Shown here in pieces: positions 30,914 through 39,409 of a stretch of 64,000 bases of DNA. Position 1 is the stretch's first letter, and every line of letters starts with the position of its first letter. Made by a program: the position numbers and the translations under genes. The stretch is from Sphingomonas quercus (lineage in GTDB: Bacteria; Pseudomonadota; Alphaproteobacteria; Sphingomonadales; Sphingomonadaceae). The stretch lies in contig NZ_JAHKRT010000005.1 of the NCBI RefSeq assembly GCF_018863195.1, forward strand, positions 248,001 to 312,000, in the 5' to 3' direction. Below the pieces are notes generated by a model. That model worked only from the letters and a program-made list of their open reading frames with translations. It did no database searches and had not been told where the DNA came from.

Positions 30914-31558
30914 ATGCCCCGCCGCATCGGCCTGCTCGGCGGCTCGTTCAATCCTGCCCATCGTGGCCACCGCCATATCAGCCTGCTCGCCCTCGACGCG
31001 CTCGGCCTGGACGAAGTGTGGTGGCTGGTGTCGCCCGGCAATCCGCTGAAGCCGGACAAGGGGATGGCGCCGCTTTCCGCCCGACTCGCCTCGGCCCGGC
31101 GGGTGGCGGCGAGAGCCCCGATCCGGGTGACGGCCATCGAGTCCCGCCTGGGCACGCGCTACACCGCCGACACGCTCACAGCACTCCGCCGTCTTTTCCC
31201 GCGCGAGGCGTTCATCTGGCTGATGGGGGCGGACAATCTTGCCCAGTTCCACCGCTGGCAGCACTGGCGGCGCATTGCCCGGACGATGCCGATTGCCGTG
31301 ATCGCCCGTCCGGGGTATGAAGGGGCGGCCCGCTTCGCGCCTGCGACGGGCTGGTTCAGGCGTTTCGTCCGCCCGCCGGACCGTGCGAAGAACTGGACGC
31401 AGTGGAGTTTGCCGGCGCTCGTGCTGTTGCGCTTGCCCCTTGATCGGAGTTCCGCGACGCAGCTGCGCGCCACCGATCCTGACTGGCATCTCCACGCCCC
31501 CACCCCCATCTTCCACGACGTCGTCACGCGAAGACGCGTCATCCCCCCGCCACTCTGA
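30914..31558 (+). CDS. nadD: Nicotinate-nucleotide adenylyltransferase
   Basis: 214 residues; makes nicotinate adenine dinucleotide from nicotinate mononucleotide and ATP in NAD synthesis. The nucleotidyltransferase signature GGSFNPAHRGHRHI is at residues 9-22 and FIWLMGADNLAQFHRWQHW near 97-115; the late SSATQLRA is a variant of the ISSTxIR motif. The weak ribosome site suggests modest expression. It is followed by rsfS and rlmH, the common nadD-rsfS-rlmH order. Confidence 0.93.
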   Translation: MPRRIGLLGGSFNPAHRGHRHISLLALDALGLDEVWWLVSPGNPLKPDKGMAPLSARLASARRVAARAPIRVTAIESRLGTRYTADTLTALRRLFPREAFIWLMGADNLAQFHRWQHWRRIARTMPIAVIARPGYEGAARFAPATGWFRRFVRPPDRAKNWTQWSLPALVLLRLPLDRSSATQLRATDPDWHLHAPTPIFHDVVTRRRVIPPPL

Positions 31559-31570
31559 ACCGGAGGTTCC

Positions 31571-32077
31571 TTGCCCGCTCCCCTCGCCGCTGCCCCCAAC
31601 CGGGCCCGCTCTCCCTCAGACGCCGTCGAGGCGCTCCACCGCACGGTGCTGCAGTCGCTCGATGATGATCAGGCGGTGGAAACCGTCTCCATCCCGCTGG
31701 CGGGCAAATCCAGCATCGCGGATCACATGGTGATCGCCAGCGGTCGCTCGACGCGGCAGGTGGCCTCGATGGCCAGCAAGCTCGCCGAGAAGATCAAGGC
31801 CGAGACGGGCCGCTCTCCGCGGGTCGAGGGGTTGCCGACGGCCGACTGGGTGCTGCTCGATGCCGGCGACGTCATCGTCCACCTGTTCCGCCCGGAAGTG
31901 CGCAGCTTCTATAATCTCGAGCGGATGTGGGCGTTCGACGAGGGCAACGCCCCCGTCGCCGAAGCCCCCTCGCCCGAGGCGCCCGGCGGTCCGGACCTCG
32001 GCGACGATCCCGAGGCGGTTGCCGATCCCGCCTATGATCCGGACGCGCCGGACCCGGATGAAGACGCGGCTGGCTGA
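31571..32077 (+). CDS. rsfS: Ribosomal silencing factor RsfS
   Basis: 168 residues. Binds ribosomal protein L14 and blocks subunit joining when nutrients are short. The RsfS core runs from residue ~18 to 118 (AVETVSIPLAGKSSIADHMV, ASGRSTRQVASMASKLAEKI, ADWVLLDAGDVIVHLFRPEV, FYNLERMW). An acidic Pro/Asp-rich tail of ~45 residues follows. A TTG start at 31571 is chosen because GGAGG lies five bases before it and no suitable ATG is near. Confidence 0.92.
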   Translation: MPAPLAAAPNRARSPSDAVEALHRTVLQSLDDDQAVETVSIPLAGKSSIADHMVIASGRSTRQVASMASKLAEKIKAETGRSPRVEGLPTADWVLLDAGDVIVHLFRPEVRSFYNLERMWAFDEGNAPVAEAPSPEAPGGPDLGDDPEAVADPAYDPDAPDPDEDAAG

Positions 32078-32080
32078 CGC

Positions 32081-32503
32081 TTGCTGCTCCACATCGTCGC
32101 GCGCGGCCGGATCGGGCGAGGGCCTGAGGCGGAGCTGGTCGATCGCTATCTGAAGCGCATCACCTGGCCGACGCGCGTGACGGAGCTGCCCGACACCGGC
32201 GGTCGCATGCCGCCGCGCGCGCCCGGCACGATCCTCGTCGCGCTCGATGAAAAGGGCGCCCAGCTCGCCTCGCTCGGGTTCGCCGAGCGACTCGGCCGGT
32301 GGCGGGACGACGGCGTGCGGGAGTGCCGCTTCCTGATCGGCGCCGCCGACGGCCATGGCGCGGCCTTGCGCGCCGAGGCCGACCTGCTCCTCGCCTATGG
32401 TGCCGCCACCTGGCCGCACCTGCTGGCGCGCGCCATGCTCGCCGAGCAGCTCTGGCGGGCGACGAGCATATTGGCCGGACACCCCTATCACCGCGAGGGA
32501 TGA
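32081..32503 (+). CDS. rlmH: 23S rRNA pseudouridine-1915 N3-methyltransferase
   Basis: 140 residues; a small SPOUT methyltransferase acting on the decoding-centre helix 69 of 23S rRNA. Present are ARGRIGRGPEAELVDRYLKR, TILVALDEKGAQLASLGFAE, the knot segment FLIGAADGHGAALRAEADLL (the usual GGA/P is replaced by GAADG), and the conserved C-terminal LAEQLWRATSILAGHPYHRE. TTG start three bases after the rsfS stop. Confidence 0.93.
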   Translation: MLLHIVARGRIGRGPEAELVDRYLKRITWPTRVTELPDTGGRMPPRAPGTILVALDEKGAQLASLGFAERLGRWRDDGVRECRFLIGAADGHGAALRAEADLLLAYGAATWPHLLARAMLAEQLWRATSILAGHPYHREG

Positions 32504-32593
32504 GGCGGAGCTTTCCGAACCGACGGCGCCGTTACCCCGGTCGAAGGATCGAGGAGCTCAGGCGCCAGCCGCGCCTCCCGCGTCCGTGGAGAG

Positions 32594-32747
32594 ATGGATG
32601 CTGAACCGAGTTCAGCATGACGGGTAGGTCGGGCACACGCCCGCCCCATCCCCCTCGTCACCCCGGACCTGTTCCGGGGTCCACGCGGCCGCGATCTCAG
32701 GCGGCTGTGGCGGCATGATCACTCATCAAGTTCAGCATGACGGCGTG
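32594..32747. repeat. Cluster of dispersed palindromic repeats
   Basis: Three elements in the 274-base gap between rlmH and the EnvC-like gene: ATGCTGAA-N5-TTCAGCAT at 32597-32617, CCCCGGA-N5-TCCGGGG at 32661-32679 within the wider GTCACCCCGG...CCACG repeat, and a half copy TCAAGTTCAGCATGACGG at 32728-32745. Both palindrome types are familiar intergenic repeats in sphingomonad genomes. They probably form RNA hairpins that end the nadD-rsfS-rlmH transcript. No promoter was recognised with confidence. Confidence 0.6.
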
Positions 32748-32777
32748 AATCGCGCGATCTAAGCTGGAGGCGACCCG

Positions 32778-33920
32778 ATGCGCGCACTCCTCCCCCTTCT
32801 CCTCCTCTCGACCGCCGCGCTCGCGCAGGACGATCCCGCCACGCTGAACCGGCAGGCGGCCGCCGCCGAGGCGCAGGCCGGGAGGATCGAGGCAGACGCC
32901 GCGCGCGTCCATGCCGAGGCCGACCGCGCCCTTGACGAGGCCGGCCGCCTCGCCGCCCAGGTCTCCACGGCACAGGCCCATGCCGATGCCGCGCGTGCCG
33001 AGGTCGAGCGGCTGGACCGGCTGCGCGCCGCCCAGCGCGCCCGTCTCGCCGCGCGTCAGGCGCCGATCGCGCGCCTCGGCGCGGCGCTGGAGGTGATGGC
33101 GCGGCGGCCAGAGCCGCTCTTGTTCGTCAGCCCCGGCTCGGCCGCCGATATCGTCCACACCAAATTAGCGCTCGACGCCGCCCGCCCGGCAATCGCTGCG
33201 CGGACCGCCGCTCTACGCGCCGAGATCGCCGCGGGTGAGCGGCTGCGCGGGGCCGCGACACGGGCCGTCGCCGCGCGGGACGACGCCGTCGCCCAACTCT
33301 CCCGGGATCGGACGGCCCTGCTCCGCTTCGCCGAGGCCCAGCGCACCGAGGCCGCCGGGCTCGTCGACGCGGCGCTGCGCGAATCCGATCGCGCGCTGGC
33401 GCTCAGTGCCGATGCCGGTCAGGCCCGGGAGGATCGCGCGCAGGCGGCAATGGCCAATGCCGAAGCCCGCGCCCTCGCCATGCTCCCCGCCCCCGCTCCG
33501 CTCGACGAGGCAACGGCGCCGCGTGGCAGCGGCTGGGCCTTGCCGGTCGCCGGCCGGCTGGTCACCGGCTTCGGCGCCCTCGACGGCGGCGCGCGCAGCC
33601 GCGGCATCGTTCTAGCGGCCACGCGCGGCGCGGTGGTGCGCGCGCCGGCGGTGGGCAGCGTCGCCTTCGCCGGCGCCTTCAGGGATTATGGCCGCGTCGT
33701 CATCCTCAATCACCCGGGCGGCTGGACGACGCTCATCGCCGGCCTCGCCGATATCGACGTCGCGCAGGGCGGGTCCGCCGCCGCCGGCGCGCGGCTGGGC
33801 ACCGCCGGGGCGCGGATCATGATCGAGGTGCGCAGCGGCGGCGTGCCGGTGGATGTCGCCGCGCTGGCCGCCCAAGGCGGCTGGCGCACGCCGCTTCCGC
33901 CTTTCCGGCCAATGCTGTAA
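32778..33920 (+). CDS. EnvC-like murein hydrolase activator (degenerate M23 peptidase)
   Basis: 380 residues. Signal peptide at 1-16 (MRALLPLLLLSTAALAQ), then a long Ala/Arg-rich coiled coil (residues ~20-235), then a LytM/M23-like domain (~255-370). The M23 zinc ligands are missing: the HxxxD site reads GGARSRGIVLAA, and the HxH site reads ARIMIEVRSGG. So it should not cut peptidoglycan itself, like E. coli EnvC, which activates cell-division amidases. It is followed by ctpA, the usual envC-ctp neighbour pair. Confidence 0.85.
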   Translation: MRALLPLLLLSTAALAQDDPATLNRQAAAAEAQAGRIEADAARVHAEADRALDEAGRLAAQVSTAQAHADAARAEVERLDRLRAAQRARLAARQAPIARLGAALEVMARRPEPLLFVSPGSAADIVHTKLALDAARPAIAARTAALRAEIAAGERLRGAATRAVAARDDAVAQLSRDRTALLRFAEAQRTEAAGLVDAALRESDRALALSADAGQAREDRAQAAMANAEARALAMLPAPAPLDEATAPRGSGWALPVAGRLVTGFGALDGGARSRGIVLAATRGAVVRAPAVGSVAFAGAFRDYGRVVILNHPGGWTTLIAGLADIDVAQGGSAAAGARLGTAGARIMIEVRSGGVPVDVAALAAQGGWRTPLPPFRPML

Positions 33921-33958
33921 GCAGGGTCCGATATCGTACCCGGAGCCTGTCGAGTCCC

Positions 33959-35326
33959 ATGGCCAAGCCTATCTACCGCACCCTCGGCCTCCTTCTTGCC
34001 GGCGCGGCGGTGCCCACCGCCCTGATCCCGATCGCCTCGCAGGTGACGGCGGCGGTGGACGCCAGCACCTACAACGAACTCGATCAGTTCATGAACGTGT
34101 TCGAGAAGGTGCGCGCCGATTATGTCGACAAGGTCGACGACAAGACGCTGATCAAAGGCGCCATCGACGGCATGCTCGCCAGCCTCGATCCGCACAGCTC
34201 CTATCTCGACGCGCGCGACTTCCAGAACATGAAGACGACGACCGACGGCGCTTATGGCGGCCTCGGCCTTACCGTGCAGATGGAGGATGGCGCGGTGAAG
34301 GTCGTCACCGCCAGCGAGGATACGCCCGCCTTCCGCGCCGGCATCAAGTCCGGCGACTATATCACCCATCTCGACGGCAAGCTGATCTATGGCGGCAAGC
34401 TTGACGAGGCGGTGGATCAGATGCGTGGCCGTCCCGGCACCGCCGTCAAGCTGACGATCGTCCGCCCCGGCCGCGACAAGCCGTTCGACGTCTCCCTGAA
34501 GCGCGAGGTGATCTCGCTGCGCCCCGTGAAGTGGGAGGTGAAGGACCGCGTCGGCATCATCAACATCAACGCCTTTTCCAAAAACACCGGTGCCGATACC
34601 CGCGCGGCGCTGGTCGGCATCGACAAGGCGTTGGGCGGGCAGCAGCCGCTCGGCTATGTCATCGATCTGCGCTCCAACCCGGGCGGACTGCTCGATCAGG
34701 CGATCGAGGTGTCGGACGCCTTCCTCGAGCGTGGCGAGATCGTCTCCCAGCGCGGCCGCGAGAAGGGCGATATCGAGCGTTATTATGCCCGCGCGGGCGA
34801 CATGTCCCACGGCTTGCCGATCATCGTGCTTGTCGATTCGGGCTCGGCGTCGGCCGCCGAAATCGTCGCCGGCGCGCTGCAGGACCAGCATCGCGCCATC
34901 GTGATGGGCGAGCGCAGCTTCGGCAAGGGATCGGTGCAGACGCTGCTGCCGCTCACCGACGACACCGCGCTGCGCCTCACCACTGCGCGCTACTATACGC
35001 CGTCGGGGCGCTCCGTGCAGGAGGGCGGCATCACGCCCGACATCGCCGTGCCGCAGCTCACCGACGCGGACTACAAGGACAAGCCTCGCTTCCGCGAAGC
35101 CGATCTGCGCCGTCACCTGATCAACGAGGCGAAGGTCGACGACAGCGTGCTGGAGGATGACGGCAAGACGGACCCCCGCTTTGCCGCCACCGCCGACGAT
35201 CTGAAGAAGAAGGGCGTCGAGGACTATCAGCTCTGGTACGCCCGCCAGACGATTGCCCGCCTCGCCGGCCCGGCAGCCGCGCCGGTGGCGACGGCCAGCG
35301 CAGCGCCGCGCCCGCGCTCGCGCTGA
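33959..35326 (+). CDS. ctpA: S41 family carboxy-terminal processing peptidase
   Basis: 455 residues. N-terminal signal/anchor (LGLLLAGAAVPTALIPIA, ~9-26), PDZ domain (~85-170, GAYGGLGLTVQMEDGAVKVV), and the S41 serine-lysine protease domain: VLVDSGSASAAEIVAGAL with the nucleophile near residue 296 and GERSFGKGSVQTLLPL with the lysine near 322. It trims periplasmic proteins from the C-terminus, in several bacteria peptidoglycan enzymes, which fits its place after the EnvC-like gene. The C-terminal ~70 residues are variable and Ala/Pro-rich. Confidence 0.93.
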   Translation: MAKPIYRTLGLLLAGAAVPTALIPIASQVTAAVDASTYNELDQFMNVFEKVRADYVDKVDDKTLIKGAIDGMLASLDPHSSYLDARDFQNMKTTTDGAYGGLGLTVQMEDGAVKVVTASEDTPAFRAGIKSGDYITHLDGKLIYGGKLDEAVDQMRGRPGTAVKLTIVRPGRDKPFDVSLKREVISLRPVKWEVKDRVGIININAFSKNTGADTRAALVGIDKALGGQQPLGYVIDLRSNPGGLLDQAIEVSDAFLERGEIVSQRGREKGDIERYYARAGDMSHGLPIIVLVDSGSASAAEIVAGALQDQHRAIVMGERSFGKGSVQTLLPLTDDTALRLTTARYYTPSGRSVQEGGITPDIAVPQLTDADYKDKPRFREADLRRHLINEAKVDDSVLEDDGKTDPRFAATADDLKKKGVEDYQLWYARQTIARLAGPAAAPVATASAAPRPRSR

Positions 35327-35343
35327 GCGGCTCGCCCGCCGCC

Positions 35344-35826
35344 ATGGCCCGTTCACGCACCCTCGCCGCCGCGCGCCTGCTCGCCTTTCTCGTGCCGGCG
35401 GCATTGCTTGCCGGCGCGTGGGGTTCGCAGCTGATCGGCGGCCTCTATCCTTGCGAAATGTGCCACTGGCAGCGGTGGCCGCATTATGCCGCGCTGGTCG
35501 TCGCCGGCTTCGGCTTCCTGGCGCCACTGCGTCATTCGCGTGGACCGGTGGCGCTGGCGGCGCTGCTGATCCTCGCCTCGGGCCTGATCGGCGTGTTCCA
35601 CGCCGGTGTCGAATATCATTGGTGGCAAGGCTTCACCCAGTGCAGCGTCAGCGCTGTCGGTGGCTCCAGCGCGGATATCCTCAAGGACATCATGTCGACG
35701 CCGCTGATCCGCTGCGATGCGGCGCAGTGGACCTTGTTCGGCGTCTCGCTCGCCGGCTTCAACGCGATCATCTCGATCGCCGCCGCGCTCGGCATTTTCA
35801 CCCTGCTGCGAAAGGTCGGCCGATGA
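35344..35826 (+). CDS. dsbB: Disulfide bond formation protein B
   Basis: 160 residues, four membrane segments. DsbB re-oxidises the periplasmic thiol oxidase DsbA using quinone. The first cysteine pair is in LYPCEMCHWQRWPH (near residues 37-40, with the quinone-site Arg nearby), the second pair is FTQCS and IRCDA in the periplasmic loop near 100 and 127. It overlaps the coq7 start (ATGA), a pairing that links disulfide formation and ubiquinone production. Confidence 0.9.
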   Translation: MARSRTLAAARLLAFLVPAALLAGAWGSQLIGGLYPCEMCHWQRWPHYAALVVAGFGFLAPLRHSRGPVALAALLILASGLIGVFHAGVEYHWWQGFTQCSVSAVGGSSADILKDIMSTPLIRCDAAQWTLFGVSLAGFNAIISIAAALGIFTLLRKVGR

Positions 35827-36353
35827 GCAAGCCCGCTGCCGACGCCCGCGCCCGCGCCGCCATGCTGCGCGTCGATCAGGCCGGCGAATATGGCGCCACC
35901 CGCATCTATGCCGGCCAGCTGTCGGTAATGGGCGATCGCTCGCCGATGACGCGGATGATCGCGCGCATGGCCGATCAGGAGGAGCGCCACCGCGCGCATT
36001 TCGACGCGATGATGGCGCGGCGGGGCGTGCGGCCGACGCTGCTCCAGCCGTTGTGGGATCGCGCCGGCCACGCGCTCGGCGCGGTAACGGCGCTGATCGG
36101 GCCGGAGGCGGCGATGGCCTGCACCGCCGCGATCGAGACGGAAATTGATCGCCATTACGGCCAGCAGCTCGCCGAGCTTGGCGACAGCGATCCGGAGCTT
36201 TCCGAGGCCATCGCTGAGTTCCAGGCCGAAGAGGTCGAGCATCGCGACACCGCGCTCGCCGCCGGGGCGGAACGGGCGCCTGCCTATCCGCTGCTCTCCG
36301 CCGCGATCCGCCTGGGCTGCCGCGTCGCCATCGGCCTGTCCAAGCGGATCTAG
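35823..36353 (+). CDS. coq7: 5-demethoxyubiquinol hydroxylase (Coq7/CLK-1 family)
   Basis: 176 residues; a di-iron monooxygenase of ubiquinone synthesis. The ligand pattern is intact: RVDQAGEYGATRIYAGQL (first Glu), MADQEERHRAHF (Glu-x-x-His), TEIDRHYGQQL (Glu), and FQAEEVEHRDTAL (Glu-x-x-His). The ATG at 35823 overlaps the dsbB stop, and upstream open frame is shadow of dsbB. A 170-base gap follows. Confidence 0.94.
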   Translation: MSKPAADARARAAMLRVDQAGEYGATRIYAGQLSVMGDRSPMTRMIARMADQEERHRAHFDAMMARRGVRPTLLQPLWDRAGHALGAVTALIGPEAAMACTAAIETEIDRHYGQQLAELGDSDPELSEAIAEFQAEEVEHRDTALAAGAERAPAYPLLSAAIRLGCRVAIGLSKRI

Positions 36354-36487
36354 GTTTACAGCGTCGCTTGCCGGCGGCATGGTCGGCCACACTCGACAGG
36401 AGATCGCCTTTGCTCACGCCGAACGCTCCCGACCGCTTCCGCGGCCGAGCGTCGGCGTGCGCCGCGCTCGCCGCCTGAAGCGATGCT

Positions 36488-36505
36488 GGCGCCACGCGTG
36501 GCGCC
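36488..36505. promoter_or_regulatory. Perfect 18-bp palindrome GGCGCCACGCGTGGCGCC
   Basis: Lies 18 bases before the GNAT start in the coq7-GNAT gap. Perfect symmetry without a loop favours a protein-binding site, but the position close to the ribosome site also allows an RNA hairpin. The remaining sequence back to 36354 shows no other recognisable element. Confidence 0.4.
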
Positions 36506-36523
36506 GCCCTTCAATCGAGAGAT

Positions 36524-36994
36524 ATGATGATCCTGGAAATGACTGGTGAGGATTTCACCTCACTGCTGCTCGGCCGCGCGCCGAGAGAGCTGACGCTTAC
36601 CGCCACTACCATCGCCCCGCCCGAGGTGCTGGCCATGCTCGCGGACCTCGCCGCCCGGGTTTCGGAGCAATTCTCGCCCGCAGCCTGGCTGATCGTCGAG
36701 GATCACATGCTGGTCGGCCTCTGTTCCGTCACCCGCCCGCCGCAGGACGGCGTGATCGACATTGGCTATGGCATCGCGCCGAGCCACAGGGGGCGCGGCA
36801 TCGCCTCGCGTGCCGTCGGTGCGATCGCGGCCTGGGCGACGGATGATCGGCGGGTCGCGGCGATCACCGCGGAAACCAGCACCGCCAACTTCGCTTCGCA
36901 GGCGGTGCTGACCCGCAACGGCTTCGTCGCGGTCGGCAATCGGCTCGACGAGGAGGACGGCCCGTTGATCTGCTGGCGCCGCCCGACGGGCTGA
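36524..36994 (+). CDS. GNAT family N-acetyltransferase (RimJ/RimL type)
   Basis: 156 residues. DIGYGIAPSHRGRGIASRAV (near 73-92) is the acetyl-CoA binding motif and ITAETSTANFASQAVLTRNG (near 114-133) the second part, typical of the RimJ/RimL-like Acetyltransf_3 group that acetylates protein N-termini or small amines. The substrate is unknown. An AGAGATATG context gives a moderate ribosome site. The second ATG of MMILEM may be used. Confidence 0.8.
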   Translation: MMILEMTGEDFTSLLLGRAPRELTLTATTIAPPEVLAMLADLAARVSEQFSPAAWLIVEDHMLVGLCSVTRPPQDGVIDIGYGIAPSHRGRGIASRAVGAIAAWATDDRRVAAITAETSTANFASQAVLTRNGFVAVGNRLDEEDGPLICWRRPTG

Positions 36995-37042
36995 GTCGCA
37001 TGGTCGCCGGAGCGGGCCGATGCCCGCTCCGGCGATACGGCT

Positions 37043-37585
37043 TCAGTCCCCAATCAGCGCGTAGCCGTCATTGACCATGCGGATCATGACGAGCGTGGCG
37101 CCTTCGGCAACCTGCGCGTCCTTGATCAGGGCCGAGCGCGGCAGGTCGGTCGCCGCCATGAACTGGCCGCAGACGTAGATTTTCAGCCCCATCTTCACCA
37201 GCTGCGCGATCAGCGGCAGGTTGGGATTGGCGACGCCATGCTTGGCGCGATAGGCCTCGTCGGTGAGGATCGCGTCCACCGACGGACCGTGGAAGATCGC
37301 CGCGAACTGCATGTTGGCCACCGGCACCTTGCCGAGCGCGAGGCCGTTATACTGGCCGGCGATGCCGACCAGCCGGCCGAGCGGCTTGGCCTTGTCGGCC
37401 GGGCCCTTGGTGACGTCGAAGAGCGCCTTGTAGACATGGCGCGGATCGCGCGGCACCGCGACGTCCGGAATCTGGACGTAGCCGGACGTGCCGGTGATCG
37501 GCCCGGGCGTCGGCGCCGGCCAGTTCGCCGCCATCGCCGGCGTCGCGGCAACCAGAATCATCGTCGTGCCGATTGCAAAGCGCAT
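37043..37585 (-). CDS. Periplasmic DsrE/DsrF-like protein
   Basis: 180 residues: signal peptide 1-20 (MRFAIGTTMILVAATPAMAA), then a DsrE-like domain (residues ~45-180) with the strand FAAIFHGPSVDAILTDEAYR and the GLKIYVCGQFMAATDL segment, whose cysteine matches the reactive position of DsrE sulfur-transfer proteins. An exported single-domain DsrE-like protein may take part in sulfur or redox chemistry outside the cytoplasm; the partner is unknown. It is convergent with the GNAT gene and lies upstream of no obvious operon. Confidence 0.75.
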   Translation of the reverse strand: MRFAIGTTMILVAATPAMAANWPAPTPGPITGTSGYVQIPDVAVPRDPRHVYKALFDVTKGPADKAKPLGRLVGIAGQYNGLALGKVPVANMQFAAIFHGPSVDAILTDEAYRAKHGVANPNLPLIAQLVKMGLKIYVCGQFMAATDLPRSALIKDAQVAEGATLVMIRMVNDGYALIGD

Positions 37586-37656
37586 CTCTATCCCCCTGGC
37601 TGACGCTTGTCGTTGTCGGCCGGAAGGTCGCCGTTATGGGCGTCGATGGCAAGCCC

Positions 37657-38550
37657 CTAGGCGGGCCGCCATTCCCCGCTGAGCAGGCGGATGATCGCCG
37701 AGAAATCCTTGCCGCCGCCGCCGAGCCCGGCGAACATCTGGTAGAGCGCCTCGGCCTGCGCGCCCATCGGTACGCTGGCATTGGCCGATTTGGCAGCGTC
37801 GAGCGCGAGCTTGAGGTCCTTCAGCATCAGCGCCGCCTGGAAGCCGCCCTCGAAATCACGATTGGAGGGCGCCGCCGGCACCGGCCCGGGAACGGGGCAA
37901 TAGCTTGTCATCGACCAGCTCTGGCCCGAAGCCCTGGACGAGATGGCGAAGAACTTCTCCGGGTCGAGGCCAAGCTTTTCGGCCAGCACGAACGCCTCGC
38001 AGGTGGCAATCATCGTCGCGCCGAGGATCATGTTGTTGCAGATCTTCGCCGCCTGCCCCGAGCCCGCCTCGCCGGCATGGATCACCGCCTTGCCCATCGC
38101 CGACAGGATCGGCTCGGCTCGCGCGAAACCCGCTTCGCTGCCGCCGACCATGAAGGTGAGCGTGCCGGCATCAGCCGCCGCGGTGCCGCCCGAGACCGGC
38201 GCGTCGAGCATCGTGAAGCCCGCCCCGGCGGCATCCGCCGCCACTGCGCGGGCGGTGTCGACGTCGATCGTCGAGCAATCGATGAGCAGCGTGTCGGGGC
38301 GCGCCGTGCCGAGGATCGTTTCGCGATACAGGCTGGCGACATGCCGGCCGGCGGGAAGCATCGTCACCACCGCGTCGGCGCCCGCCACCGCCTCGCCCGC
38401 CGAGCCGGCCGCGATGCAGCCCTTGTCCGCCACCCGCGCCAGCGCGTCGGCAGAGAGATCGAAGGCACGCACCTCATGGCCCCTGGCGGCGAGGTTGGCG
38501 GCCATGCCGCCGCCCATATTGCCGACGCCGATAAAGCCGATCACCGCCAT
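37657..38550 (-). CDS. mmsB: 3-hydroxyisobutyrate dehydrogenase
   Basis: 297 residues; oxidises 3-hydroxyisobutyrate to methylmalonate semialdehyde with NAD in valine breakdown. IGFIGVGNMGGGMAANLAAR is the dinucleotide site (3-22), DAPVSGGTAAADAGTLTFMV the substrate motif (~119-138) and GSGQAAKICNNMI contains the catalytic lysine (near 168). The C-terminal KDFSAIIRLL is family-typical. ATG at 38550 has GAGGAG eight bases upstream and is preferred over 38568. Last gene of the valine operon. Confidence 0.92.
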   Translation of the reverse strand: MAVIGFIGVGNMGGGMAANLAARGHEVRAFDLSADALARVADKGCIAAGSAGEAVAGADAVVTMLPAGRHVASLYRETILGTARPDTLLIDCSTIDVDTARAVAADAAGAGFTMLDAPVSGGTAAADAGTLTFMVGGSEAGFARAEPILSAMGKAVIHAGEAGSGQAAKICNNMILGATMIATCEAFVLAEKLGLDPEKFFAISSRASGQSWSMTSYCPVPGPVPAAPSNRDFEGGFQAALMLKDLKLALDAAKSANASVPMGAQAEALYQMFAGLGGGGKDFSAIIRLLSGEWRPA

Positions 38551-38612
38551 TGCGCTCTCCTCATTCATTTAGCCCGAGGCCCCTGCACCGATCGCTTCGA
38601 GAGGGTCGTCGC

Positions 38613-39389
38613 TCACCGCCCCGTGAAATTCCCCGCGCGCTTCTCAACGAAGGCGGCCATGCCTTCCTTCTGGTCCTCGGTGCCGAACAGGCCGTGGAAC
38701 AGGCGGCGCTCGAAATTGATGCCGGGGGCAAGCGGCAGCTCGAAGGCGGCGTTGACCGCCTCCTTGTTGGCGATCGCCGCGAGCGGCGGCATGGCGGCGA
38801 TGGCGGCGGCCGTCTTCAATGCCTCGTCGACGAGCGCCGCCGCCGGCACGACACGCGCGACCAGCCCGGCCCGCTCCGCCTCCTCGGCGCCGATCATCCG
38901 CCCGGTGAGGCACATCTCCATCGCCTTGGCCTTGCCGACGGCGGCGGCGAGGCGCTGCGAGCCGCCCATGCCCGGCATGACGCCGAGCTTGATCTCCGGC
39001 TGGCCGAACCTGGCGGTGTCGGCGGCGAGGATGAAATCAGCCATCATCGCCACTTCGCAGCCGCCGCCGAGCGCATAGCCGGCCACCGCCGCGATCCAGG
39101 GCTTGCGCGTTGCCGTCACCTGCTCCCAGCCCTTGAAGTAATTCTCGCCATACATGTCGGCGAACACCTTGGCCTCCATCTCCTTGATGTCGGCGCCGGC
39201 GGCGAACGCCTTCTCGCTGCCGGTCAGCACCAGGCAGCGCTGGGCGGGATCGGCATCATAGGCGGCGAACGCGCGGATCAGCTCGCCCAGCACCTGGCTG
39301 TTCAGCGCGTTCAGGGCCTGGGGCCGGTTGAGGCGGACGAGCGTGACGGCGTCGCGGCGCTCGACGAGGATGGTTTCGTAATCGGCCAT
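38613..39389 (-). CDS. Enoyl-CoA hydratase
   Basis: 258 residues of the crotonase family. [19 protein letters not shown] (near 63-81) forms the first oxyanion-hole element, [17 protein letters not shown] (near 104-120) and [19 protein letters not shown] (near 128-146) carry the two catalytic glutamates of true hydratases. In this operon it most likely hydrates methacrylyl-CoA to 3-hydroxyisobutyryl-CoA. Start at 39389 ([12 protein letters not shown]). Confidence 0.9.
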   Translation of the reverse strand: MADYETILVERRDAVTLVRLNRPQALNALNSQVLGELIRAFAAYDADPAQRCLVLTGSEKAFAAGADIKEMEAKVFADMYGENYFKGWEQVTATRKPWIAAVAGYALGGGCEVAMMADFILAADTARFGQPEIKLGVMPGMGGSQRLAAAVGKAKAMEMCLTGRMIGAEEAERAGLVARVVPAAALVDEALKTAAAIAAMPPLAAIANKEAVNAAFELPLAPGINFERRLFHGLFGTEDQKEGMAAFVEKRAGNFTGR

Positions 39390-39409
39390 GTCCGGTTTCC
39401 TTGAGAGGT

